From positions 17,032,330 to 17,096,329 of the forward strand of contig CM067566.1 in NCBI GenBank assembly GCA_034336665.1: DNA of 64,000 nucleotides, written 5' to 3'. Every line of letters begins with the position of its first letter. Position 1 is the stretch's first letter. Origin of the DNA: Luscinia megarhynchos (lineage: Eukaryota; Chordata; Aves; Passeriformes; Turdidae). Below the pieces are notes generated by a model, which was given only the letters and a program-made list of their open reading frames with translations, did not search any database and had not been told where the DNA came from. Of this stretch, positions 27,389 to 39,300 are shown in pieces. The translations under genes and the position numbers were made by a program.

Positions 27389-30300
27389 ATTTAATTTTGT
27401 CTTTCAAAGTTCAATACTTTCAGCAGAGGAGAACTGAGAATGTGTTAATGTAGTGTAGCAGGAAAAGAGGAGTGTGTGTTTTGCCTTGCTATGAACATGA
27501 GGGGATGAATGAGTTCTGCCACATCTGTGTTTTATTTTATACAGTCACTCACTGAACAAAGGGACTCCTTTGCAACCAAGATTAGTTTTTGAATGGGAAG
27601 AAACAGAATCTTGTGGGATTTGGTGCAGAATGGCAGATTCACTTTTGGGGGTTCCTGGAGGATGAGTTAGCTAAGAACCCAGGGGAAATGTCTTGTCTGT
27701 GTGGATCACAGTGTGTAGTTGTGTAGGTCTTCCACTATTGAAAAAGATTTGGGAGCTTTGAGATTGCTCACAGACTAGATGGTAAATGATTAAAAGATTA
27801 TCAAGTTATCTTCAAGGAACCCAGTTCACTTTTGAATCTGTATTATCAAATACTGCCTCTATAGGAGTGTTAAGAGAGACACACTAAGCAGCAAGCAGGA
27901 TTAGCACACATTTATGCATGGACTTAATCCATACCTCACTTCAAATAACATCTCCTGCTCTAGTATATTCTGCAGGCACAGCCACTATAAATTACAAATA
28001 GCAGAGGAACAATGGTATCTTTATGGTACCTTTAATAAAGTTTAATATATAACAGAAGATAATGTCATAAAACAATCTTATCACTTTCCAGATGAAACTG
28101 ATTTTCCCATGCGTGATCTCTAAGTAGTATTTGGAATCCATAGAAATGATATAATGTTCAATCAGATTACAGTATAAAAATCCACTCACTCTCCTTAGAG
28201 ATTTTTTTAAATTACAGCATATGGTCTGATAATCAAGCTTCTTGTTGGTGAAAACTGGAGTCACTGTCCTCTCAGGAATGGATTTCTGTGCCCATTTAAC
28301 ACAGGAAATGACAATATACACTAATTTTGCTGTATTGGTAGAGAGCATGTGACTTAATGCTTTAACTTTCTAAAACTCAGATTTTCCAAAAGAAATTAAC
28401 TATGGTATTCAGTCCTGTGCAAGGGATGGAACTAAATCTGCAAATCAAATCAATGGATGTTCAAAGCTCTGCAAGATACCAACCATGGTGAAAATATTTC
28501 ATACCCAGCTCATTACACATAATTTAGAGCATGTCTCAAAATACAGTAACAGTAAGTGACATCTAATAACTCCCTGAAAGCAAGAGTTTGAAAGTGTTTC
28601 CCAATCTGGACACAACAGAGTGTTCAGTTTTCCTTGTGATATTCTACAAAATGTATTTAACAGGAAAGGCATTTCTTGGCCAGGTCAAGATGTCACAAAC
28701 CTTAAAGTTGTCATCACTTAATTACACCAGATGAAACATCTGTGGGATGTGCCTGCTTATAGGCTATTTCCTTTTACCCATTCCTCTAAATCCTATGTCT
28801 GGCCACCATCCTGTCAATTTTATGTATTAATTGTGTTGTATATTCAGGAGGAAAAATGGTATTCAAGAATAATTGGGAAAATGCTGGTTTTAATCTTTAA
28901 ATGAAAGAACCAAGAGAATTTAAGCTGTGACAGAAGAAACAATTACTGAATAAAAGGGTTTCTAATATTATTAGATCAGATTATTAATAACAATGGCTCA
29001 TTCTTTTTGTAGAAAAGTGTAAGGGCAGGAAATTGATTCTTTGAAACAAACATGAAGTTCTGCCTGAACACAAAACAAGGTGTTTCTCTTCAGTACAGGT
29101 GGCTTTAAATTTATGAATTATATCTGTGCTCCACCCTTACCACATTAGTATTAACACCTAGCTATAAACACCACTCACATAAATATTTGATACATTTCAG
29201 CCCACAGGAATGCACCATCAAATTTTGGAAAGCAAATCTTGTCATGTTGCATGTATTTGGAGCTGGGATAACAATAGTCAGCCAGCAGGAAAGAAAGATT
29301 TAATAAGTTTTGGAATTAAAACTGAAAAATACAATATAAATTCGGCATGCTGTTCAAGAAAACATTAACATTTTGTAGGTGTTTGGTCGTGTTTTCCATT
29401 TTCTCAATTTAGGCTCCAGGCAGTTCAGGATGTTTGATTTATACCAATTACATGTCATTGCCTTGTGTACTCTGTAATGCTTGGAACAATAAGGGGATGT
29501 AAACATCTCTGTTTCTGAAGCAATAATAGGTTTCATTTCAAATGTGTTTGTTATACAACACATATTTCGAAAGATAGATAAATCTGATTACTTTTTTGTT
29601 TACATCCAGCTTACAAGGTAGGACATTGCTTGCCTCTTAGCATTCTGGTTGTGGATTCTTGGCAAGGGAAAAATCAAAGAAAAATAAAGCTGCGACAGGT
29701 TTTTCTTTTTTTAAAAAATCAGAGACATACCCAGTCAATAAAATAATTTATCTGGGAGTGAATTCGTTCATCTAACAGATATCCAACAGTAACAATATTG
29801 TAAGAATGGGCTACACTCCAGGCTAATGCTGCTTCAATAACTCTTCTTCAATTCAATCTGTTCCTCTATTAACTAATAAAGAAGTCCATATTATTTAGAT
29901 AAATCTACCTTAATTTTTAATCTTCTCATTATAAATGAAGGATTTGTATTTTGCTTTTTTAACACCAAATCCTGTCTTGATTGGATCTCCTGAAACTGAT
30001 TTTTTCTGCTCTGTGGACAAGCAGGGAGGGTTTGAGCTGACTTAGGGAAATCAGACTGATCTTGCTGGTATCTATCTAATCTTGTTCCCATGTGTGCCTC
30101 CCCAGCTCAATCCTACTCCTTAAACTATTTCCCCGTCCTGAGGCACAGCTGGTGTTGGTCACACCCACTGCAGTGCTTGAACCTCAGCTTGGCCCTTGGG
30201 AATGCCCAGGAGAAGTGAAAGGCACCTAAAGTAGCATCCAGAACAACTTCTAGACAGGAAACATGGATACAGCAGAGTCTGAAATCCCTTCCTTTCTCAG

Positions 30301-33287
30301 AGTAGAGGTGCTCAATACAGCTGTCCTGTGAGAGATCTCTGTCCTTAGAAGTGATTGCTCCTAGAAGTAAGTGGATACTTGCTTGTCTGAAAATCTTTCT
30401 GGGTTATGGAGGCAAGGAAAAGGACAACAAAAGGGAGTCTTCTTTTGTCATGTCTCAGTGAAGTTTCTCAACTGCTTCTCCTGGTAAGGAATCACACTAA
30501 TTTTCCAGGTCTGCGTGGGGGAACTAGACTCTTGTCCTTCTCCTTGAGCACTGCTTGAGATGCCAGGCTTTGAGGGTGAGCCATTGCCTGCCTGTGTGAT
30601 TCCCTGTGGATTCCCACCCTGGCAGTGTGTCAGGATGTGCAAGACAAGGCACAGAGATGTGCTCCTGCTGCTCAGAGCAGGCTCATGGAGCAGGGCTGAG
30701 CACCAGCCAGGACCAGGTTCCACTGGGCTCTACAGACTCCCAGAAGCACAGCTCACAGCAGAGCCCTGGAGCTCTCCTCCTCTGCCCAGATTTGCTCTTA
30801 CAAATGCTTTTATTCCTGTTGCACTCCCTTGTGTATCTGCTCCTCTGCTTTCTTGTGCTTGGTTGACCTTGGGCTCCTTTTTCTTCAGCCACAGAAAGGC
30901 ATGGCTCCTTCTCTGAGCACAGAAGCTTTCCTGAAGGTAAGGACTGAACACAGCATTCCTGCTTCCTTACACTCTGATGCTACAGAGCACATTGCTGCTT
31001 CTGTCCAAGATGCAATAGCCAGAGCTGTTTTCTGTGTGTAATGTGTTTTCTCTGTAAATATTGTACATGCTCTAAGAACACACAGTATTTGACATCCCAG
31101 CACAAAAACACCTACTAATTTGTATGAGTATGGACTGTACAATAGCAAGAAGTTCCAGAAACTTTTAGGTGCTGCAGTATTATTGTTGAAGCAGTAGCTG
31201 GAAAGAAGAGGATCAGAAAAGGAGTGAGACCAGATATGTACCAAACCCCTCAGATATTTGTAAGGGTAGACCATGGACTGAGGAGGGGGACAAGGGGTGG
31301 AGAATTTAAGAGAGCAAATCAGCCACATGACAACCTCCTGACTCCCTAATGACTTGAGGGACTTGCTTTTGCACAAGTCTTATCAATAAATAAAATCCAC
31401 TTTTATCATGCATAACTCCAGGCTATTTGATTTGAAAATATTTTATTTTAACCTGAATTTTCTTTTCAGTACCAGAGGTATAAGGCCTTTGGGAAACATC
31501 CCCTTGTATATGATTACCAAGTTTATTCTTTGCAGGAACAAATAGAATTAACTTCAGGAATTATTAATAGTGACTCATACTAACTCATAGTCACAAAGAA
31601 AATTAAATTGATTGAGTAAATAAATACTCAGCATAAGGGTTTATAAGAGCAGGGACCAGCACACAACCTTTGTCAGTTCACTTCATTTCAGAGAGTTACT
31701 TAGCAAAAAGTGCATTGAGACTCTAGCTTGTTTTTCAGAGATCAAGTTAAAATACTTTTATGCAATTCATCAAGAGGAATTTTCAAAGGTCAGATGGCCA
31801 GCTGGAAAAAAAAATAGACCTTTTCTCTGAGCAGAAAAATAGTCCTGTCTAGCTAATCCATTAGTGATTTAAATGCTTCTTTTGGTGCTCCACACACTCA
31901 GTCTGGTTTTATTCAGCCTGTGTTTCTAAATGTCTGCAAATATGAAAACAAATGGTATGGTTTTTTCATTAAGGGAATCTTAGTATTATAATCATCCACA
32001 TTTACCAAAGTGTATTAGCATGGTTCACAACATTTCCCATTCATTCCTCTCTGTTCCACAAACCTACTCAATGACTTAATTTTAAAAATCACTAGTTCCA
32101 TACTAATTATGTACAAGTTTCCCAAACACTAGATTGTCCTTGTTGAAAATATTAGAAACATGAGTCTATCAAAATTTCAAATGCTTAAAAGTCAAGCTCC
32201 CCAACTGTTGGCTCAGGTGTTGGTGATTGTCACCAGCTTCCCCAAATGCAAACTGAAAGTGGCTGCTGCTGCTTCTCCCTTTGGTGTCAGCTTCTGCTTT
32301 GTTTGCATTTTTGGTGGCTGATTTCCACTGGCCATTCTTTCTGTGTACTGACTGCTCTGCAGGGGTTGGCAGTGGAGGGATATCTTCGTGATTCCTGCAG
32401 GATTCATCAGTAGCACTCTGTTACTGTTCCTCAATGATTAATTGTGGCTAGTGAGGCTGGTCTGGTCCTCTCTGACTCCTCTGGACACGGCAGTTTCTGT
32501 TCATCCCATCCTAAGTCAGGCTGTTTGTGTTACTTTGCTGTGTTAAAACAGATGGCATTAGCTTTCAGCTTCTGTATTTCCTGATTGTCAGGTAATTCTT
32601 AACGGTGCTGAATGACATATGCTAAAGATGACTTCTAACATCCAAGAATTTATTGTGTAGGAGTCTTGTGAAAGTAATGAACAGAACAAGTATGCATTCC
32701 AAATCTTTTTCTGTATTTTTGACATTATAGTTTCTGCTTCTTTTTTTCTGAAAATAACATCTGGAGACTGCAGATTTAACTGTTACTCAGTGGTTCATCA
32801 TCATGACAAGAGTCTGAATTAAACAAAATTGACTTAAGGAGAAGCATTGAAGTGAGTTGCGTGACCAGAATTTGGCTTAGAAGCCTGACTGTCTAATGCT
32901 TACATTTTGAGAAAGAAATTTGGTACTGAAAAGTCTTTTGTGTCTAGAAGTGTATCCTGAAAGTTTAAACTTGGAGAACTCTGCACACTGAAATTAGGTC
33001 TAGGAAAAGACAGAGGAAAAATGCACTGAATATGAGAATGGAATATTTTACTTTACTGTATCTGTGAGAACGAAGTTGAAACCATTGCAGAGAATAAATT
33101 AATGCTGACGTCCTCTGAGACAAACCAGGAAAATGCTTGTGACCTGGTTTAGAGGCTCAGTGGAAGAGCAAGAGCAGCCACTTGGTGCTGTGGCTGCTCT
33201 CTGCTGCTCTGCAGTTTCAGGTCTGACAGCCCAGTGGCACATCTGCCTCAGCCCCACTGCTTTGAGTAAAGTGACAATTTGTGACTC
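27389..33287. other. Intergenic, nothing recognised
   Basis: AT-rich non-coding DNA with a less AT-rich patch at about 30530-30920 that is open in several frames. The longest open frame (31376-30885, minus, 163 codons) starts at TTG and shows no family features. Confidence 0.6.
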
Positions 33288-33431
33288 CTTTCCCTCTCTC
33301 CATTTCTTGCCAATATCTTTGCTGTGATCTGGAGGTTTAATATTCATTTAAATTTAAATTGTGTCCCAAATGGATCTTTTTGCCTTCTGCTTTTCTAAAA
33401 AAGAAGGGGGGTTTATGATATAGAAAATTGT
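33288..33431. repeat. Left copy of a ~150-bp direct repeat
   Basis: The copy begins CTTTCCCTCTCTCC and ends AGAAAATTGT. Aligned by eye to 34166-34320, it differs by three substitutions and one 11-base gap (the gap is in this copy, after GTGATC). It marks the left border of the 734-bp middle segment. Confidence 0.95.
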
Positions 33432-33629
33432 TGGAGTCCAGTGAGTCAGGGGTCTCTCTGAATTCTTCAGAGAGAAATCAAAGTGCAGGGAATCCAATTA
33501 AAACCTTTGGATAGATTGAAGTATATTAAGCCACTCACACATGCAGTAGATGTTTAAGCAGAAGTAAGTTAGTAAGCTTTAGTGTGAGCTCTAATGCTTT
33601 TAGTAAGTGAAAGGTTTCAAATGCCAGAG

Positions 33630-33692
33630 TAGTGAAGGTTGCAAACATACTAATGAAGTGAAGTTCTAGTGAAGGTTGCAAACATACTAATG
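33630..33692. repeat. 26-bp perfect direct duplication, 37-bp period
   Basis: TAGTGAAGGTTGCAAACATA, followed by CTAATG, occurs at 33630-33655 and again at 33667-33692, separated by 11 bases. It lies inside the segment bounded by the longer direct repeats. Confidence 0.95.
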
Positions 33693-33897
33693 CTTGTCAA
33701 TAGAGGCTCCAGGCCCACTGTTGTAGACAGGACTTAGACATAATAGAGCTATAGTAAGAATGTTGCTCACATTTTTCAGATAGAACAAGGTAGGTTGTAT
33801 GAGTAGTTGTATACATAACCTGGCATGCTAAGAAACTAGAATTCTAATAGGTTAGGGAGTGGTGGTCTGAGTTTGCATCCTAGCTTGTTGGAAAAAT

Positions 33898-33907
33898 CCT
33901 ATATAAG
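33898..33907 (+). promoter_or_regulatory. TATA-like box CCTATATAAG
   Basis: This is a good TATA match inside the 734-bp segment, in a position that would suit an LTR U3/R boundary. It is suggestive only: TATA-like words are common in AT-rich DNA. Confidence 0.3.
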
Positions 33908-34165
33908 ACTATGTATTGGGAAGAGTTGGTGCTTTTAGCCTTTGGCTTTTGCCAGGGCTTTTAGCCATTTGCTCTTGCTATTTGCTTTTTTGCTACTGCT
34001 TTTGCCATTGCTTTTTGCTATTGCCTTTTGAGATGGATGTGCTTTGTAACACACAAAGTTTTTAGCAACTATTAGCTGCTTTGCTTATTTAAGATAGCCC
34101 GACAAAGTAGGAGCCAAGAGCTCTGGAGCTGGTGCCATAGAGCACTGGAGGTCAAGAACCTCACA

Positions 34166-34320
34166 CTTTCCCTCTCTCCATTTCTTGCCAATATCTTTGC
34201 TGTGATCATCTTTTCTTCTGGAGATTTCATATTCATTTAAATTTAAATTGTGTCCCAAATGGATCTTTTTGCCTTCTGCTTTTCTAAAAAAGACGGGGGG
34301 TTTATGATATAGAAAATTGT
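34166..34320. repeat. Right copy of the ~150-bp direct repeat
   Basis: This copy is the same as 33288-33431 apart from an extra 11 bases after GTGATC and three substitutions. It diverges from the left copy immediately after AGAAAATTGT. Confidence 0.95.
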
Positions 34321-36245
34321 AGGAAGAGTTTAATAGGCAGGAGAGTATGAAAACTGAATTTCTTTATCTCTCTCAAGTGAAAAATTGCTTTGGATGCTAG
34401 CATGAAATTTCCTTGCTATGAAAGCCTACAGAATATGCACAGGTCGTCTCCTTCAAACATATTCCACATCTCCCAGAAAGGGAGAGTGCTTTCCCTGATG
34501 CTACCTGCTAATTGCAAGCAGTGTGCTTAGATGCATTATGGCCCTTCTCCAGGCTTGTCAGGCACCTTTAGCAGGAAAGGCAGAAAGACAGAGGCATTTT
34601 ACCAGATCCACAACTGAAATTCTGTGGTTCCATTGGTTGCAAACAGTTTTTGTGCCTGTAGGGAGTTGGCAATCTCTCTGAATTTACTACAGCTGATCCT
34701 TTGTCACCCATTTTGAAGTGCTGTTTTAATTTGAGATAGCTCAGTAAATCATGTAGAAATCCTTTCATTTCAAAACTTATTAACTCACACTTCAGCAAGA
34801 GTCAGCCTTGAAAAACGCCTGCCAAAGTGGAAGAGTGTGGCATTGAGTGGGGCATTGCAGCAGGGTGGAGCACTGGTAAATCAGCACTGAGCTGGCACTG
34901 CTCAGGCTTGCTGAGAGTCAGGAGTTGCCAACTCAAGCCCAGCACCATGCTGATGTAGTCCTGCTGTGTTGTTGTCCCAGACAGCATCTCTGAACAGTAC
35001 TGCCCAGAACATATTATGTGTGTATGCCATTGTAGCTAAAACTACCTCAGAAATCTGTCCACTATATCCCATATACCTCATTTTGTGATGTGGATTTTGT
35101 GCTTCATAAAAGTAACTCTCTGTGTATCTTCAAAATGCTGTCCTTAAAGCAGCTGTCTTCTGAGTCAAATTCTAGTGGACAGAATTCATTCCATCTGCTT
35201 TTCCTTCTTCATAGGTTATCATCATTTACAATTTGCCCCTTTAATAAAAGTATCTTCTAATTTTTTGACATTGAAAAAAAAGTCTATAAAACTACTTGGT
35301 ATTGCCATTTTTATTATTTTGTCCAGTTTTATAAGAACAGTGCTATTTCATGTGTTTCCATTTATTTTCCGGACTTCATGTTCCAGTAATTAAAAGAAGA
35401 GATTATATATCCGTCTGGCTTTATAAAGCAAACACAATATCTTTTATAGCAAAGTAGCTAAAATCATGTGTAAGTATGAGATAGACTCAGAAATATTCTG
35501 TTTAAGTGTTCATTCTGTGCATTTAGTCACATGATTTCATTGTTAACCTTACAGAGTTTTGGAAGGGTTGTGACTTTCAGCAATACAAACCACATACCAA
35601 ACTCTATTTTCATATTTTAATTAATATGCAATTCACATTCTTTCTAAGAACCCTTTCGGCTAACATTCCAGAGACTGGACTTGAAATTAATCTGAGTTTT
35701 ATGGGTTTTGAAACTCTGAAATAAGGCAAAAAATGAAATTGCCTGCAATACAACTGTTTTCTCTAAGAGTCCTCAAAACCAGAAGTATTAATAACCCAGG
35801 TTGCAAAGTAAAGAAAAGGGACAGAATGTTTTTAAGGATCAATGAGGAAAATACTAAATTCTCTGTTCTGGTGCTGCCTCCAGGGTGCCACAGGGTCATT
35901 ACATGTAGTACAGAGTACCAAGTGTTGTGATACAGGAGCCATCAGGGAGATCTTGAGTTACCCTGGATGGGATGTGAACTGCCCAGAAGAGGCACCCCTG
36001 TACCATGGCCATTGCAAAGACAGGAGGGAAAAACCCCTGAAGGCGTGTCTGGTTTTGTGCCAGCCTTCTCAGGCAACCAATAATCCATTGCCATGTGACT
36101 TACAGTAACAAAGAGGGTGGAGAGTTTTAATTTGCTGGTCAGCTTGTCTGTGGTGAGTTCTTAAGAAGTCCTTTTTCAAACAGAATTAGAATGATATTAA
36201 TTTTCTTGGAGAATAGCCTCATCATTCGCAGAGATGCAAAAAAGA
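34321..36245. other. Intergenic, nothing recognised
   Basis: Non-coding sequence with a slightly GC-richer patch near 35870-36080. No named repeat or gene. Confidence 0.65.
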
Positions 36246-36314
36246 CTATTATTATTATTATTATTATTATTACTATTATTATTATTATTATTGTTATTAC
36301 TATTATTTTATTAC
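36246..36314. repeat. (ATT)n microsatellite, interrupted
   Basis: Trinucleotide ATT units with a few ACT and GTT interruptions over ~69 bp. The isoleucine-rich open frame across it is an artefact. Confidence 0.95.
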
Positions 36315-39300
36315 ATGTAAGCTACAAATTCGTATATACATCTATAATGCAAACCATTTCCACTCTGACTTCTGCAACACAAAATAAACCTGTAGCAGTT
36401 CTAATAAATTGATTCACCACACAGTTTCTTCAAAACAATTTTTGTAATGATAATGAATCCTGGAATTGCCATTGTTGTTAGGAAAATTAAAATGAGAACC
36501 TGTCTCATTAAGAATCTAAAAAATTCAAGGAAAGGTTTTAACTGTTGCTGTTTTATTTTAATTCATGTATTCTCTGACCTATTATTTTGGTTCAGCTTGC
36601 TTAGTGCCAGCTCTTTTCTTGGGGCAATTCAATTTGAGACAATAGAGCATGATCATATTTTTGTCTTCTTGGGCATGGGCTGGAGGTAGAGAAAATTCAG
36701 TTTGCCAAAGTATATGTTGCTCCTCTCCTCATTGCTGCTTTTGATTAGCCAAGTAATAGAATTTACATTTTGCTAATTGCTTATGGGTGAGAGGTATAAA
36801 AATATTTTATTTAAACAACGAATCAAATTTTGGCTGGCAGCCCTTCTCTCATCAAGATTAATATGAGGCTTTACAGTGTTTTCAAGGATTAGTGCTGGCT
36901 TGGGAGAGAGAGCTCCTCTTCACAGCATGTTACAGAGAGGGGAAGACAAGTTCAGGCAGTGATTCTGGGGAGAGCAGAGCTGCCCTTTCCACAGGTTACC
37001 CACATTCACTGACTGTAGTTTTTGAGGAAGGCTACTGGGACAAAACAAAGAACTATGATCTAGGAACTATTTGCATATTGGCTGCAAATTCCTCTAGCTC
37101 AGCTGCCTGCAATATTTCACACATGAAAGGATTTTATGGTGCAGTATAGAATAAGTACATCTTGCAGTATAGCCTTCAGAGCCATCTTCTGGGGAAAAAA
37201 TGGACATCTGCCAATGTATTAAATTTTATTTTATAAACAAAAAATAAAGCAGTAGCAGCAGCAAATAATGCTTAGATGATTTCTTAAAATCAAAATACAA
37301 GAATGCAAGATGGGATTTTACAGTGTGCATTTTGATTCAGAAGGAAAGATCTCCATGATCATTGTGGAAGTAATTTATTAGCTCATAAATCATCTGGGAT
37401 CTTCTGAAAATATCCATAGGAAATTTTACATTCTTTAATTAACTACCAGGGGATATTTGAAAGAGGGTGAAGCTGATACATTTTGTACACACACCCACAC
37501 ATTCTTGCATGCATACAATCCCTCTTTCAACTTGCAACAAATCCCAAGAAATTATAAAAAACTATAGAATGAGTAAAATTACCCAGATAATTTGGGTTCA
37601 GTTCTGAAATCAACACAGGCTTTCATTAGTCTGGACCCAAATTTCTGTTCTTTATTCTTAGCCCAAATAAAGCTTCTGCTTGGCTAACAACAAAACCAGC
37701 AACGTTTTCCTTCATATAGATGCCTAGTTTATTTTTGTTCTTATCTCTGTGCTTCACTGCATATTTTCTGTCTTAAGTTTTGGTGGCTTTTAAGGCCACC
37801 TGAATATGTTTTCATTACTGCTGTCAGACCTGGAGAACGACTGGAGTCTATCATGTGTACAACTTGGTCATGACTTACCTGAGAAGGGAATGCCAAACAT
37901 ATATGTAATTTTGGCATTAATGAGCAATTGTTGTTAGATATTATTCTTGTGATGAATACTTGAAATGTCTGGTTTCATGCTTTAGGTGACTTAACAACAG
38001 TTGACAGTATATTTCTTGTATCTTATAAGAAGTTTATGTGGTAAAAATTGCAGTAATTTTCTGACTGTATAGGCTTCAAGATGGCATTACTTGGCTCAAC
38101 TAGTGTCTTCACCAGCAAATAATCCCATGAAATTGGCAGAATGACTCAAAACATAGGACACTCCTAAACAGAACTTTAAAATTTACTCTTCTAGCTCATG
38201 CAAGATGTGTGTATATAGGTTAAATTCCATTGTTTCCTGAGATTGTCTAAGGGAAGTTTTGATTTTCTGGTGTTTCTTGATACCTTTTGTCCATTTCACC
38301 ATTTTAGACAGAGCTTTAAAGAATGCTACACTAGTGTAAAAGTGACCAGAAAAATCCCAGAAGAACAAATTTCTTATGGCATGGATTTTATGACAAGAGT
38401 TTTGTTATGGTTGTATCTCTTTTGAGAGTGAAAGGTGAATATTTGAGTACTGTACTCCTTCAGGGGTGCTGGGTTTCACTGAGACTGGCATATTCCTGTC
38501 CCTAGCTTTGAAATTATTTCAGAATCAGTGCCATTATGTTACAGTTAATAACATAAAAGAAAGTCTTTCATCTCCAGAAGCAATTTACAGCTTACAATAA
38601 ACTGGCACATAAACTCTTCAGAAAGATCACTTTGGGCATTAACTTCTGCTGCACCTTAGAAATCTATTTAATCATGAGTCAAAATGTTTTTCTGAGCGAA
38701 CATTAGAGCCAGTGGTTCTTTGATTAAACTTATCACATGATAGAATGAGTGTTAGAATAGCTCCTTAATACAGGTGCAGCATACCAAAAATACAGGTTAT
38801 GCACACTGTGATTTCAAGGGAAAGCTTTGATTTTTGTTAATCTGATAATACAAGAATAGCATATGAGGGGTTTTTCTGCTTTTTGCTGGTATTAACATTG
38901 GAAGCAAAGTTAAGCTTTAATACCAAGGCCAGCTGTTATCTCATTCCTTGCAGCTTTGACTACAGTGTTTTCATACATTTTAGGGAATGCTGATTTTTAT
39001 TGATTATGAATTGCTTTAATTTATTTAATTCTCTGGCTCCAATTATTAAGAGAAGATGCACATGCAAGCTACAGATGTCACTTACCATAAATCAAGTTCC
39101 TTAATGCAATTATTTTCTTGGGCAGGGCAGGGCAAGCAAGGCTGTTTTCTGTGTCTGGGATTCATAACTAGACCTTTAAAGTATTTGGGGTTTATTGTTC
39201 ACTTGCTTCATAGGAGATCAGTGAAAGCATCAAAGTAATTGAATAGATTACGTAAAACATAATACAATTATTGATTTGGGAAGACGTGTACATTGCTGTT

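Larger units (their letters stand above)
33432..34165. mobile_element. 734-bp segment between direct repeats, possible LTR-like or duplicated unit
   Basis: The segment lies exactly between two near-identical direct repeats. It begins TGGAGTCCAGTGAGTCAGG and ends AACCTCACA. It contains a 26-bp perfect duplication (33630-33655 and 33667-33692), a TATA-like CCTATATAAG at about 33898, and a stretch of TTTTGCC/GCTTTT words (about 33940-34030). It has no coding capacity. A solo LTR, a small non-autonomous retroelement or part of a local tandem duplication are all possible. Strand is undetermined, though the TATA box would point to the plus strand. Confidence 0.4.

Noticed and set aside
27235..27453. 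Overlapping open frames rich in F, C, V and G
   Set aside because: They are produced by the A/C-poor G/T-rich block. All frames stay open because stop codons need A.
33432..33450. TGGAGTCCAG as a retroelement primer-binding site
   Set aside because: It starts with TGG as a primer site should, but I could not match it to a specific tRNA 3' end and the flanking repeats lack TG...CA ends. I kept it only as a hint in the finding.
36191..36412. Isoleucine-rich plus-strand open frame
   Set aside because: It is the translation of the (ATT)n microsatellite.
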